Shown here: one piece after another, positions 9,805 to 20,870 of the stretch
Layout: every line of letters begins with the position of its first letter
How positions within the stretch are numbered: position 1 is the stretch's first letter
Assembly (NCBI GenBank): GCA_000310025.1
Contig: FN648791.1
Coordinates: forward strand, 1-39,686
Origin: Ectocarpus siliculosus
Lineage: Eukaryota > Sar > Phaeophyceae > Ectocarpales > Ectocarpaceae
DNA: 39,686 bases
Direction of reading: 5' to 3'
Made by a program: the position numbers and the translations under genes
Notes under the pieces: model-generated
What the model was told of the DNA's origin: nothing
The model's input: only the letters and a program-made list of their open reading frames with translations
Databases searched by the model: none

Positions 9805-9833
9805 CTTTGGGCCTGGGTACACCCAGCCCAAAG
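9805..9833. repeat. 29-bp hairpin between the 77-bp repeats
   Basis: CTTTGGGC and CTGGGT pair with ACCCAG and GCCCAAAG around a 2-nt centre with one bulged base. Function unknown. Confidence 0.7.
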
Positions 9834-9860
9834 GGTTACTTGTGGCGAGGCCCTCCTGCA

Positions 9861-9937
9861 GGCGCAGGAGGCCTCACCCAACCAAATCCAATACTTGCAT
9901 TGAATGATCTGGGTAAGGGATAAGAATACAACAGTAA
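9861..9937 (+). repeat. 77-bp direct repeat, copy 2
   Basis: Exact duplicate of 9518-9594, 343 bp downstream. Its left flank forms a small hairpin (GGCCCTCCTGC against GCAGGAGGCC). Confidence 0.97.
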
Positions 9938-12900
9938 CCCATCAACACGGCAAAGCGGTACAGGGAATGTAGAAGAGGGCTCACCTTCTTCTGAACCGAT
10001 TCCTCTGATCCACGCGAGATTCCTGGCGTCCACGCAAAAGGGTTGTTTCACCTGACGGGAACGACATCGGCATCAGCATCAGCATCTTTTCAGTCACTCG
10101 CCGTAGGTCGGGTCGGTGCGTTGGGCGAGTAAGTTTGCCCAAACACTCGGTAGAACGACGAGAACGGCAACTGGGTGTCCAATAGTGACTTCAGTTAGGT
10201 CAGGGGGGGGGCTCTCTGCAACATGGGCCCTAAGCGTAACTTGACATGCCCAACGGCTAAATAAACGTCTAGCCAAGGCTATAAAATACCGGCGAAACAC
10301 TAGCAGCATCCGTGCCGCTCGACTGCGGCGAAGACGTCAACCAAATAAGACAGTCAACCCAACCCTCGTCTAGCCGAGCACTGTCGTTGGAGCACTATCA
10401 ACACTTCGCACCTCTTCGGTTACAACTGCTTCTCCTCCACTTACTTGATATAGTGTGCGGTAAGGATCTCCTCCCCATAAGTAAGCCACGCATTCCAACG
10501 CCAGGCCTGCAGTCCCTGCGTCGCCGCAGCCGGGCAAACACCAGCAACAGCGGGAGGACCACATGCAGAAGGTGAAACAGACATGGAATCAGCCAGGGTT
10601 TTATATTGTACATCCACATCAAGCCTGACACCAGCCATGGGCGAAACATGTCCGTCTTGTAAATAGTCTCACTTTGGGTAATGGGGTTGGTTGTGCTGCC
10701 CCTACTTCTTCACACACCAGGTGATACATGCCGGATCCGGTGTGCGAGCTGAGTCGAACGCGTAGGAAGTGTATCTTCACCTGCTGCGGAGGGGTTTGAT
10801 TTATTTGCTTGAGTTTATCTCAAAGACTATAGTCGGGGGGGCAGCCTTTCCCTCACCGTGGTGGAAGGTAGACCGTGAATACAATGAATGGTAGACGGCA
10901 GACACATATGCTTCTTGGGCAATATCAAGGTGCCGCGTTGAAAAAGGATCGAAGCGGAAAAAGCACCACGCATATGGACGGGCGGCGTCCGGCTTCTCCA
11001 CGGCGAACGCTATTTAGGAAACTCATCGTTCAGCATCCTTCTGCGGCCAGCATTCGTCAACGCATCGCTTAATGATGCATGTGTTCTTCGCAATCTCAAA
11101 CGCCAAGGTTTGAACCATCGATTCCCATCGATAACCTCAAACCAAGAACAAAAATATGGACCTTCATCGTCTTGGGGAGGAATTGTTCCCACGGAAGAAG
11201 ATTGGGGGGGGCGTACAACTAAGTACGGGAGGAATGGAAAACGAGCACGCGCCTAAACGTGCACGAAGTGTGGACCTACGGATGCTGTTCGCAAAAAACC
11301 ACCGCCAATGTTTCAGATACCTACTTTCTGATACGACCTCCAGTTAGGTCATCCAAACTAGCCCTCACCCTAACACGAACAACGTGCCTTTAATTTGTCT
11401 TCATCGCTCCCTGTCGACCTTCAACAGAATGCCGCCGCTTACGACAGAACCCGTTCCGACGATAAAAAGCACGAGGGCGCTACCAAAGTCAATCACTAAC
11501 CCTTTTGCCACACCACTGCTTAAACAACTATTTTTCCGATGCGCCCCTACTTCAACCTCGCACGCGGAGCAGGGGTCGTCCTTGCTTCCGCCCTTCAAAC
11601 CCCCGTGCAGAGATTGCCAGTAAATGCATCGCCTAATTCTGCAACCCCAAAAACCGAGACTAGTGTACTCCTGCAACAAGCGTGATCCAGCCTTCCTTGA
11701 ACTGGGAAACGGTCTTCAATCTCGCACCTCGCCCAGACGCTTCCCGCAGACGCGGCCTCAAAGATTTCGCGTAGCCTCTTTCCACGTGTATCCCCCAACC
11801 ACAATTCGAAGCGGCGGCCAAAGCGACGCCAGCCCTGGCCATGAAGCTGGCCTGTAGACATTGTGGCAGAATTATTAGAATAGACGAAGGGCAAAGATTG
11901 ACCGTATGGTAAAAAACATCAGCCCGAAGCAGGGCGATCATGTGGGACTACACAGGAGTACACAGGACAAACCCTCATCACACAGCGAGCTTACAGAAAC
12001 GTTGACACCCAGTCACACGTGTACAGTTTTCGTTCATGGTGCGAATTAGCCCCTCGAACGCGGTCGGTCATGTCGCGCTCCGTATACACTCTCGAACCTC
12101 GAACGCCGTCGATAAAATTACACCCCATACATTTACATCCTCAAACGCAAGCGGACCGATAGAGTGTGTGGGTCTCTTCGTAGCGCTAGGCATGTATAAC
12201 CTCCCTGGGGTGAGGCACACAGCGATATTACGCTGCCTCGAATGATCGTAAACATCCATATGAACATGGAAGGGTCTCGCCGCTTCCAAACAATAATTTT
12301 GACCTAATTCCCGCGAAGCGCTAAAAATAAGCGGGGTAGAGAGAGAGTTGAGGAGACGAAGATTACTATGGAAGGAACCTCAGACAGAGGCCACCACTGC
12401 CACTGCATAGGCTCACACATCACCCGTCCACAGCAGTCTCCCGTGGACGCAGGACTGACTGCTGCTGGGCAGCCCGGGGACGAGTTCAAGTTTTGTTTGG
12501 TGTGGACGAACCTATCATCCATCTTTGATTAACCAGCTGCTTCCCTGGTGTTGTGATAATGTGCAACACGTGCCCCCCTAGCTTAAGCTAGTAGCAACGG
12601 CAACGGGCTACAATAACAGCCCCCGACGCCTCGTATGTGGATACTTAGCCGCCCTTTGGCCTACGGCAGTGTGTGTGCGTCTTGCTGTCTCTGTTTGAGG
12701 AGGGGCTCCATCTGTGTGGCAAGCTCCAAGACCAAACTGCAGATTACAGCAGAGCACGTTCAACTGCTGTGTCGCCTCGTTTGCTTGTTGTGGTGCCGCC
12801 AGAAGGCAACCGCCCATGACAGTCGAACCCGACGCCCACTACAACGCATGCCTTTCGCTGCCCTTTGTCCGAACAGCGGTCTCATGCATTGCTGTGCTGT

Positions 12901-13287
12901 AAGTCTGTGCTGTAAGTCTGTCGCCCGCCACACCCTCTCGCCAGCGTGACCGTCAGACAATCAGCTACAGTACCTCCCTCCTACATGATGTCCTACAGCA
13001 GTAAGTACTTTATTTTGTTTTCTTTCGAATTGCTTCATTATTTCTTCGGTTTCTAGGCTACGTGTTGGGGAGAGAGACGCACGAAACGCTCATCGTCTCT
13101 CCGGCCGCGTTAGCTGCAAAGGCCGGCGTCAACTCTTACAAATCCATCTCTCTCCCCACAAATACTAGCCGGGGCACTACGACTGCAAACGCAGGAGTCC
13201 CAAAACTGACCAAGTCCTCAAATGGTACACACCATTCTACAACACCCACATCGAGGTCAGTTTCTGGACGACTACCGAATAAGTCAA
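9938..13287. other. no gene recognised, 3.3 kb
   Basis: Only short overlapping ORFs of under 100 codons, with no family signature. A minus-strand stretch at 11.4-11.9 kb is open in two adjoining frames and could be decayed coding sequence, but I cannot identify it. No clear repeat or element boundary was seen. Confidence 0.5.
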
Positions 13288-14373
13288 CTATCCGTTCCCC
13301 CAGACGGTTCCCTCCCCCGGCTGTCTCGATACGATCCTACTGCCGTCTGTAAGTTTCCGTGACACTCGCCGCGAATCCTCTACATTGTTTCGCGCGTACG
13401 GCTTGTATGCATCCGACCTCCACTTCCCTTCTCTCTGAATCACTCGTTCTGCGATGTCTCCGCCCGATGCAAGAGCCGTCGCGCCTCCAATTCGCAACGA
13501 GTGCAACGCGTACTCCTGGGGGTTACGCCCCGACTTCGCTACCCCTTCTCTGACTGCACGGAGGGCAGCAGTATACCTCACTACTCTCACTGCTCTTCCA
13601 CTACGGTACGAAGCCAACGGTGCGGAGTCAGGCAACGTCGCATGACACGATAACAGCTCCACCACAAGAGCCACCGCGCCGCCGCGTGCTCTCACACCTG
13701 ACTGCGGTCCGGTGACTTCGTCTCGCGTACGAACCCGTATGTTTCCTTTCTGCTCTTGATCGGCCTTGTGCCCTCTAAACCTCATTTCGACACGGTCTGC
13801 TCTACGATAGTGACTAAAGACTAATTGCGTCTCGCCAGCAAACAATGCTACGTCCGCCCTCGTAAGACAGTGTGCCTCATGCACCCTGCCCGCATCATTC
13901 GCGAACACCTCATCAGACCGTGTGATAAAAAGATAGGACAAGCACAGACACAGCCACATCACTCTGCCCCCTTCCCCCCAGTTCTGGCTTGCGCTTTCCC
14001 CGTCCAGCAGCATACGCCAAGACACAGGCAGGCGCACACGGCGTACCGTCCCCATAGCCACGTGGTTCCTCGCAATCCCCCTTAGCGCACATTTCAACAT
14101 CGGAGACGACAAGTCTAGCTCGACAGAAGCTTCCAGCCTATGAAAATGTTGTACAGCCGTGAGTTTTCCGGATATTGTACTCGCTAGATTACCCTCAGAC
14201 TCGAAACACCAGGCTACGAAGTCTATCAACTCCCACACATGAAGGTCCCCGGCACGTTGCCCTAGGAACTTAGGCTTCTCCGTCAGCCTGCGAAACGTGC
14301 ACCAAGAGTTGAAGCCTGACGTGTAAGTCCTTCTAGACGATGCCGCAGGGTTCCTCCACCCCGTGCAGTACAA
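13288..14373 (-). CDS. second tyrosine recombinase, 5'-incomplete or decayed
   Basis: A 361-residue frame on the minus strand. An N-terminal core-binding region (SGFNSWCTFRRLTEKP, then DFVAWCFE and TISGKLTAVQHFHRL) precedes a full catalytic set: Arg in LFITRSDEV (152), Lys in FRGHKADQ (203), H291 and R294 in HSLRIGGATAL, Trp in REGKWRSD (318) and Tyr in YKPYAR (326). The RGxKxDQ box is typical of eukaryotic element recombinases. There is no ATG near the start: a TAG lies three codons upstream, and the first internal Met is at about 92. A 5' exon is therefore missing or the copy is broken. No reverse transcriptase lies next to it, so it may be a Crypton-like DNA element or a remnant of another DIRS-like element. 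It is clearly different from the recombinase at 8239-9375. Confidence 0.82.
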   Translation of the reverse strand: MYCTGWRNPAASSRRTYTSGFNSWCTFRRLTEKPKFLGQRAGDLHVWELIDFVAWCFESEGNLASTISGKLTAVQHFHRLEASVELDLSSPMLKCALRGIARNHVAMGTVRRVRLPVSWRMLLDGESASQNWGEGGRVMWLCLCLSYLFITRSDEVFANDAGRVHEAHCLTRADVALFAGETQLVFSHYRRADRVEMRFRGHKADQEQKGNIRVRTRDEVTGPQSGVRARGGAVALVVELLSCHATLPDSAPLASYRSGRAVRVVRYTAALRAVREGVAKSGRNPQEYALHSLRIGGATALASGGDIAERVIQREGKWRSDAYKPYARNNVEDSRRVSRKLTDGSRIVSRQPGEGTVWGNG

Positions 14374-14462
14374 TGGCTGCTATCGTGGCACGTACAGCAA
14401 CCGCGACAAGTCAGCGTGCGACCATACAACAGGCCCCGCTCTTTCTTTTTGCCGTTGAATTG

Positions 14463-14549
14463 TTTTTCTTCAGCGAGAGTACGTCTCGGTTGGGATGAAC
14501 CGCATTTTTTTCTTCAGCGAGAGTACGTCTCGGTTGGGATGAACCGCAT
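14463..14549 (+). repeat. 44-bp tandem duplication
   Basis: Two copies of a unit containing TTCTTCAGCGAGAGTACG and TCTCGGTTGGGATGAACCGC; the CAGCGAGAG landmarks are at 14471 and 14515. The two copies are near-identical. Confidence 0.95.
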
Positions 14550-17027
14550 CCCATGTTTGGGAAGGGACCTATCTGAGCGGCGCGGCGAACGAGACTGCGG
14601 TGGCTTGCCGCCGCTTATCTTACTGCACCCTCCCCCCTCGTGCTAAACGCACGCAGCGGTGAGGTCACAAGAGTAGCGGGACGCGAATAGGAACACGGCC
14701 GACACGATGGATGTTGGACACGAGTACACACCTTTATATGGAGAGTCGCGTGCTGGTCGCTTCCCCAATGCTTGCGCCGTGTCCCGTCCCGCCCTTTTCT
14801 AAACTGCCGCCGCTACTGCATTAGGCGGCTGCTGCTGTCCTTCCGTTGCTTCACGCGCTCTGTAGCTGTCACACGTTACCCGACTTTGCTACAGCCCCTG
14901 CGTGGACTCGATCACGGAATGACACCCCCAACTATAGACTAATAATTGCAAACACCGTGACCCTGGGTTTCCGGTAGAAAATGAAGCCAAATTCTAATTC
15001 CACTGTTACAAAATAAACAACAGTTTATTCTCTCTGCTTCGACGAACAAACCTTCCTGTTTTCGACACGTGATTGGTGGGAGGACGGACATCTCCAAATC
15101 TCTACTCCTATGATTAGTTCTTCCGGAACAACTCCCGAATTGCCCTATAAAATGATATGCAGACGTATCATACACGCATATCATGCCGGGGGGGGGGGCA
15201 GGGCAACAGCGAGGGCGGAAGCAGCGAGGGCGGAAGCCCCGCGAAGCACCCTCACGCCGCTTATGTTCCCTTCCCCATGTACACGAGTATACATACGGAG
15301 ATGGTGAAAGGAGGTACGGGTGGGCTCATACAACACTCCAACGCTACTACTGCCGGTCCTATCATTTAACTAGTGAAGGCATAAGTTGAGTTGTTCTCGT
15401 GCACCTCGCTCTTCCCGCTCGAGTCGTCCCCCTCCCCCCCCCCCAAATGAAAAGAAGAGAGTTCCATTGCGTCGGAGGAGCGATGTCGCGGGAGAGCTTG
15501 GTATGTAGAGCATCTAAAATACTTCGAGCTCTGCCGGTGCCACCGCTTACGCTTATTATCGCTTGCACATTCACTGTTCGTGTCTTGCTACAGCATAGTA
15601 TACGTTAAGCAGACCCACGTTGCAGAATGAATTGCAATTGCAGCTGTGGGAGATAAACACAATACCTGGCTTGCCCGTCGAAGCGCTTGTGTCATCTCCC
15701 CACTCCTCCAACAGCATGAGCTGTAGACATGGTGGTTTCCGTTTGTAGATGATCGCGGTCACGCACAGACTCCCGTCACCTGGCCATGACTTTTCTAACC
15801 TCTCCGTGGTGGTTGATCGAGGAGGTGCATCTAGGTTATGTTCCATCACCCTTGCGGAGGGGTGCCGCCTGTTTCAATGTATGCATCGCATGCCTCTATC
15901 TTTGGAGCGGTGTAGTGTACGAGTCTGCTGTCACGCGCTCTTACACGAACGAAAAAACACACAAACATACTCACGCTGTCGAGCGTGGAGAGGGATGGGG
16001 AGAGGATCCTCCCCGTGCAAACTTCTTTCCTATACTACTATCCTCGCAACGATTTTACCACTACACGTTTGGGGAGCTCTCGACTCCCCCTGTGGGAGGT
16101 CAGCTACTACCTGCGCTGCAACGTCACGCTTGTCCGCGTGTGCTCGCTGTTGTTGAGAGAGCAGCAGCAGCAAGAACCTCAGTGCACACGGGAATACCAA
16201 AGCTGGATATGTACACCGCCATACACATATCTAGAGAGAGGGTACCGGCAGGGACACAAGTTACACGGGCGGGTGCGTGTTGCTGCTGGGGGCGTTCACA
16301 TGTACAGCAGTACACTGCTGTACGTCACCCACCACCCTATGGACCCTAGAGTACCCACCTCGCCTTCGTGCAGATTTTTATGTCATATTCTTTGACCACT
16401 ACATCTGTCGCGCCTTTTTCTCATTCTTCCTGTTCTCTTCCATCCCTACTGCTGCTGCCTGTCCATATATCCACTAACAACGTGCTGCGTATGTATGTGA
16501 GTGGTTTCGGGCATGTGTGAGGAGGCGAGGGATAGCCTCCAAGGTCTACACCAGGTAGGATGTCACAAGCATTCCGGCGCGTGTGGTTGTGTGTCAACGA
16601 AAGGGCTCGTTCTCTCTCCGACGACGAAAGGATTTCGGTTTGGTCCTATGGGGGCACCGTGCTGCTACACACCCTAAAGATACGGCAACGTCTCTGCCTG
16701 GCAGGTACCAGCAGAATGTACGCGCCAATGTAGGGGCTTACGGCTTACCTGCGCCAGGAGCGACGGAGAGTTGGAGGTTTTTCGGGCGCCTGTACGTGAG
16801 GTGTTCCCAGATAATGCCATCCGTGTTGCTTGCTTGTCTTTCCGTTGTTTTCTCGGAATTGAAATGCGGTGACGGCTCCGGACCGTTCTTCGACCGAAGT
16901 CCGTTCTTTAAACCGAAGTCTGATTTATCTGTCGATTGGGGGTCTTGTTCTTGTGGTAGGCTGCTGATTCCGTACACCTGACTTCCTTTCGTGAGAAACA
17001 GCACTTTCCAATTTCGGCATTTTGTTC
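14550..17027. other. no gene recognised, 2.5 kb
   Basis: Short ORFs only. One 22-bp near-palindrome lies at 16302-16323 (GTACAGCAGT and ACTGCTGTAC around AC), and related GCTGTAC words recur in the region. A G9 run and GAGGGCGGAAGC repeats lie near 15188-15240. Confidence 0.5.
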
Positions 17028-17858
17028 AACCCTGACCACATTTTCATCGAGTGCGACCTGAGTTCTTGACGTGCCGCTCCCGTATAGCGCTCCCATCAAC
17101 CCTTCGCTGAAGGACTTTCTATTCTGCACGCTGGCTGTTGATAGTCGCTCGGCACGCGTCCCTAAAAAAGAACTATCGCATGACACCAAGGCCGCCGCAA
17201 CAGGCCAAACCGCCACGTGACAGGAAAAAGAGCCGCTTTTTGTCAGGGAGGGGAGGACACCGCAACCGATTCCTCGCTCCCTAGGCCACCGATCGAAACC
17301 AGGCCGGTCCGGGCGTGCTCTCTGTTCCTTGGTCTCTCCCGGAGTATGTTTTGTGGGCAGCGTGTACTCTCCATCGACGGGGATAAGCATGCGCGTGGTG
17401 CCCGTTGCTTTTCCGAACTGTGAAACATTGAGAATAGACTGCTTGCTGCCTGGAAACAAAATTCTACAGACAGCTTGTGCACACGCAGACGACGATTTCG
17501 AATGGTTGGATTAATGAGCTACCGATACAATCTACTCCGGGAGAGACCACGGAACAGAGAGCACGCCCGGACCAGTCTGGCTTTGATCGGTGGCCTAGGG
17601 AGCGAGGAATCGGTTGCGGTGTCCTCCCCTCTCTGACAAAAAACGGCTCTTTTTCCTGTCACGTGGCGGTTTGGCCTGTTGCGGCCTCTCCATGCTTGGT
17701 GTCATGCGATACGTTCTTTTTTAGGGACGCGTGCCGAGCGACCATCAACAGCCAGCGTGCAGAATAGAAAGTCCTTCAGCGAAGGGTTGATGGGAGCGCT
17801 TTACGGGAGCGGCACGTCAAGAACTCCGGTCGCACTCGATGAAAATGTGGTCAAGGTT
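17028..17858. repeat. long inverted repeat, arms about 320 bp, loop 186 bp
   Basis: The left arm 17028-17346 and the right arm 17533-17858 are reverse complements of high identity. The ends match AACCCTGACCACATTTTC against GAAAATGTGGTCAAGGTT, and the inner edges match CTCTCCCGGAGTA against TACTCCGGGAGAG. The right arm has about 9 extra bases near 17690. The same reading frame is open in both arms when each is read toward the outer end (RPGFDRWPRERGIGCGVL on the left arm), so the arms may derive from a coding fragment that was copied in inverted orientation. It could be a fold-back element or a hairpin-RNA locus. Confidence 0.93.
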
Positions 17859-18179
17859 GTTGTGTTGTTGTACACCCCCCAAGACTCCGCCTAGGAAATT
17901 CGGGTCACGGTAAGAACGGCCGGACTTTTTTCCAGCCGGAATAATGCGATCCCGGAAATCAGGTGTGTAGGAAATGGTCTTAGACTCGGAGGAAATTAAG
18001 TGCGATAGACACATTTACAGATTTACAAGCAGTGCTCATGTATTTTATTCTGAAACTTGTCTTAAGACGTCGCCGTCCACAGGCAGGCGCTTATCTTACA
18101 ACATCCTAACAACCATGGTGCACCAATAAGACGATTCTTTTGTGATCATGGTGGACCATGGGCGTCACGGCGTGGCCCA
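17859..18179. other. unannotated spacer
   Basis: About 320 bp between the inverted repeat and the palindromic satellite. I see no gene or repeat in it. Confidence 0.4.
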
Positions 18180-19082
18180 TAACAGCCCGTGGTATCTCGT
18201 GGTGCCTCATGGGGCCCGTGAGATGCCGTCAAAAACTTATCGCCAACATGACGTTATCTCATGGGCGCCCATGAGAATCAATATGGTGTCTCGTGGTGCC
18301 CCATGGGACACCATGGGGTCTCGTGAGATAACAAAAATACTTATTGCCAAAATGCTGTTATCTCATGGGCGCCCATGAGATTCAATGTGGTCTCTCGTGG
18401 TGCCCCATGGGACACCATGGGGTCTCGTGAGATAACAAAAAAAACTTATTGCCAAAATGCCGTTATCTCATGGGCGCCCATGAGATTCAATAATATATGG
18501 TGTCTCGTGGTGCCCCATGGGACACCATGGGGTCTCGTGAGATAACAAAAAATAAATTATCGCCTAAATGCCGTTATCTCATGGGCGCCCATGAGAATCA
18601 ATGTGGTGTCTCGTGGTGCCCCATGGGACACCATGGGGTCTCGTGAGATAACAAAAAAAATTATTGCCAAAATGCCGTTCGTTATTATCTCATGGGCGCC
18701 CATGAGATTCAATGTGGTCTCTCGTGGTGCCCCATGGGACACCATGGGGTCTCGTGAGATAACAAAAATAAATTATCGCCAACATGCCGTTATCTCATGG
18801 GCGCCCATGAGAATCAAGGTGGTGTCTCGTGGTGCCCCATGGGACACCATGGGGTCTCGTGAGATAACAAAAAAAACTTATTGCCAAAATGCTGTTATCT
18901 CATGGGCGCCCATGAGATTCAATGTGGTGTCTCGTGGTGCCCCATGGGACACCATGGGGTCTCGTGAGATGACAAAAAAAACTTATTGCCAAAATGCCGC
19001 TATCTCATGGGCGCCCATGAGAATCAATATGGTGTCTCGTGGTGCCCCATGGGACACCATGGGGTCTCATGACATACAGTGA
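18180..19082. repeat. palindromic satellite, 8 copies of 104-111 bp
   Basis: Each unit contains the perfect 18-bp palindrome CTCATGGGCGCCCATGAG (at 18258, 18362, 18467, 18578, 18689, 18794, 18899 and 19004). It is followed by TCTCGTGGTGCCCCATGGG, ACACCATGGGGTCTCGTGAG and an A-run ahead of TTATTGCCAAAATGC. Period is mostly 105 bp. The plus-strand ORF at 18591-19082 and other ORFs here only reflect the repeat. Confidence 0.97.
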
Positions 19083-19866
19083 GAGTTACCCCATGACACA
19101 CCATGGGGTGCCATGGGATACCATGCTGTCTCATAATACTCCAGGGGGTGCCATGGGAGGACATGAGACACCACTACATTCTCATGGGCGCCCATGGGGA
19201 CGCTAAAATATCTCTTTTTTAGTTATTGTGGATCTCATGACCCACCATGACCCACCATGTAACACCATGGTTCACCACGGCGCACCATGAGGCCCCTTGA
19301 AACACATTTTCGATGGATCTCATGAGAATCTCATGAGAAATCTCATGGGGCACCATGGCCATTTTACTCAAGGATATTTGGCATAAATATATTTTGTTTA
19401 TTCAAGATTATTTTCCAATATCTTATGATCCGCCGTGAGTGACCATGGGTCCTCGTGGTGCACTATGGGAGGTTTGGTAGACTCATGGGCGTTCGGGGTA
19501 CCCCATGAGATTGTTTAACAAAAAAAATACTTTTCATTTTTTTTGTTTTTCTGTATTTTTTTAACCGTGGTGCGCCATGGTCGCCCATGGTACACAATGA
19601 GGTCCGATACTTCACTAGATTATTTTCATATTTATTTTTGTTTTCAGTTTTATATCCCCATGTCTCCTCATGGTGCACCATGGGTTCACTATTCCCAAAG
19701 TCCCATGAGATCGGCCATGGCATGCCATGGGCTGACACGGAAATGCTCTCGTGGTGCCCCATGGCCTATCTCGTGGGATTACATGGGACCCCATGACCCT
19801 GTTCTCATAGTAGCTCATGCGACCTTATGGTTCCTCATAGTGCCTCATGGGCCCCCATGAGACGCT
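19083..19866. repeat. CCATGG-rich degenerate continuation
   Basis: Words such as CACCATGG, CCCATGAGA and GCCCATGG recur at irregular spacing between AT-rich stretches. This is a decayed or expanded relative of the adjacent palindromic satellite. Non-coding. Confidence 0.7.
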
Positions 19867-19904
19867 ATAATATCGTTTTTTATTTATTACACAATAATGT
19901 TATA

Positions 19905-20870
19905 GTCTGGACAAACTGCTCAGACAAAAAGAGGGTCAGATTTTTTGGAATGTGTAGCCGGTAACGGTTTTATTTGTCTGAGGCTGGCCCACTTTTCTCC
20001 CGCGGCTCAGACAAAAGCCTCTCTCCACCCTCACTTTATCTGAGGCGAGGGTTCCTGTTCAAATAGGTCCAGATTTTTTAGCAGCAACAGCGTCGTAGTG
20101 TAGTAGGAACCCACAAGATGGTATCGCAGGGTACAGACAGACTCGTCCGAGCCTCCTGTCACCACACCACGACCACTGGACGACGGACCTACTCCTCCTC
20201 CGATGCTGGCGGTGTGTGTCTACAGCATAATATGTGTGTATGAGGTGATCGATGGGGAAGGAACCGACCAAGGGTGGGATGAGACAAGTGTCATCAGCCT
20301 CAAAATAGAGCAACTCTCTTGTCTACAACCAGTTCAGGAGAACACCCAGACCATGAGCTGTAGGCCACTCGAACTGCTGGGAGGTGGCCCAAAAGTTGCC
20401 TTGTGTTACTCTCTATCGGCTCCACGCCCTCTAGACAGCGGCTGCGGTTTGCAATGCTGCTTGAAAAATCCCTGTGTAAGAAGTGTGAGGGTGACTGTAC
20501 TCGGCTCAAGCTGTGCCGCTGCTGCTGCTGCTTTTGAATGAACCGCCACCCCTCTCTTTCGCAAGCGGCTGAGAGTTTGCTTGCAAGAAGCCTTTACACG
20601 GGGTACTTCTCTGCGGTGGCAGCACCCCCCCCGCTGGATGCTCCCGGCACCTTGGATGATAGCAGCAGCCAACCAAGCACAACGACACCTCTTTTCGTTC
20701 GTGTAGACAAAAGGGAAGAAGCGGCGTGGGTAACGGTGCACGCGAGTCTTTCGGCCAATCAGCGGGGGGGCCGTTGCCACGTCATGCCGACAAAAAATCT
20801 GAGCCTCTTTTCAGATCTTTTGATTCCAATTTTTGTCTGGGCAATTTTGTCTGACCATTTTGTCTGACCA
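19905..20870. mobile_element. non-autonomous element with TCAGACAAA terminal inverted repeats
   Basis: The left end reads GTCTGGACAAACTG, CTCAGACAAAAAGAGGG and TCAGATTTTTTGG. The right end, reverse complemented, reads GGTCAGACAAAATGG, TCAGACAAAATTGCCC, AGAGGCTCAGATTTTTTG. Both ends carry repeated TCAGACAAA words, so the termini are inverted and internally repetitive. The interior has only short ORFs and no transposase. No convincing target-site duplication was found, so the exact edges are approximate. Confidence 0.6.

Noticed and set aside
18591-19082. 163-codon plus-strand ORF with repeated SRGAPWDTMGSREITK
   Set aside because: It is the translation of the 105-bp palindromic satellite.
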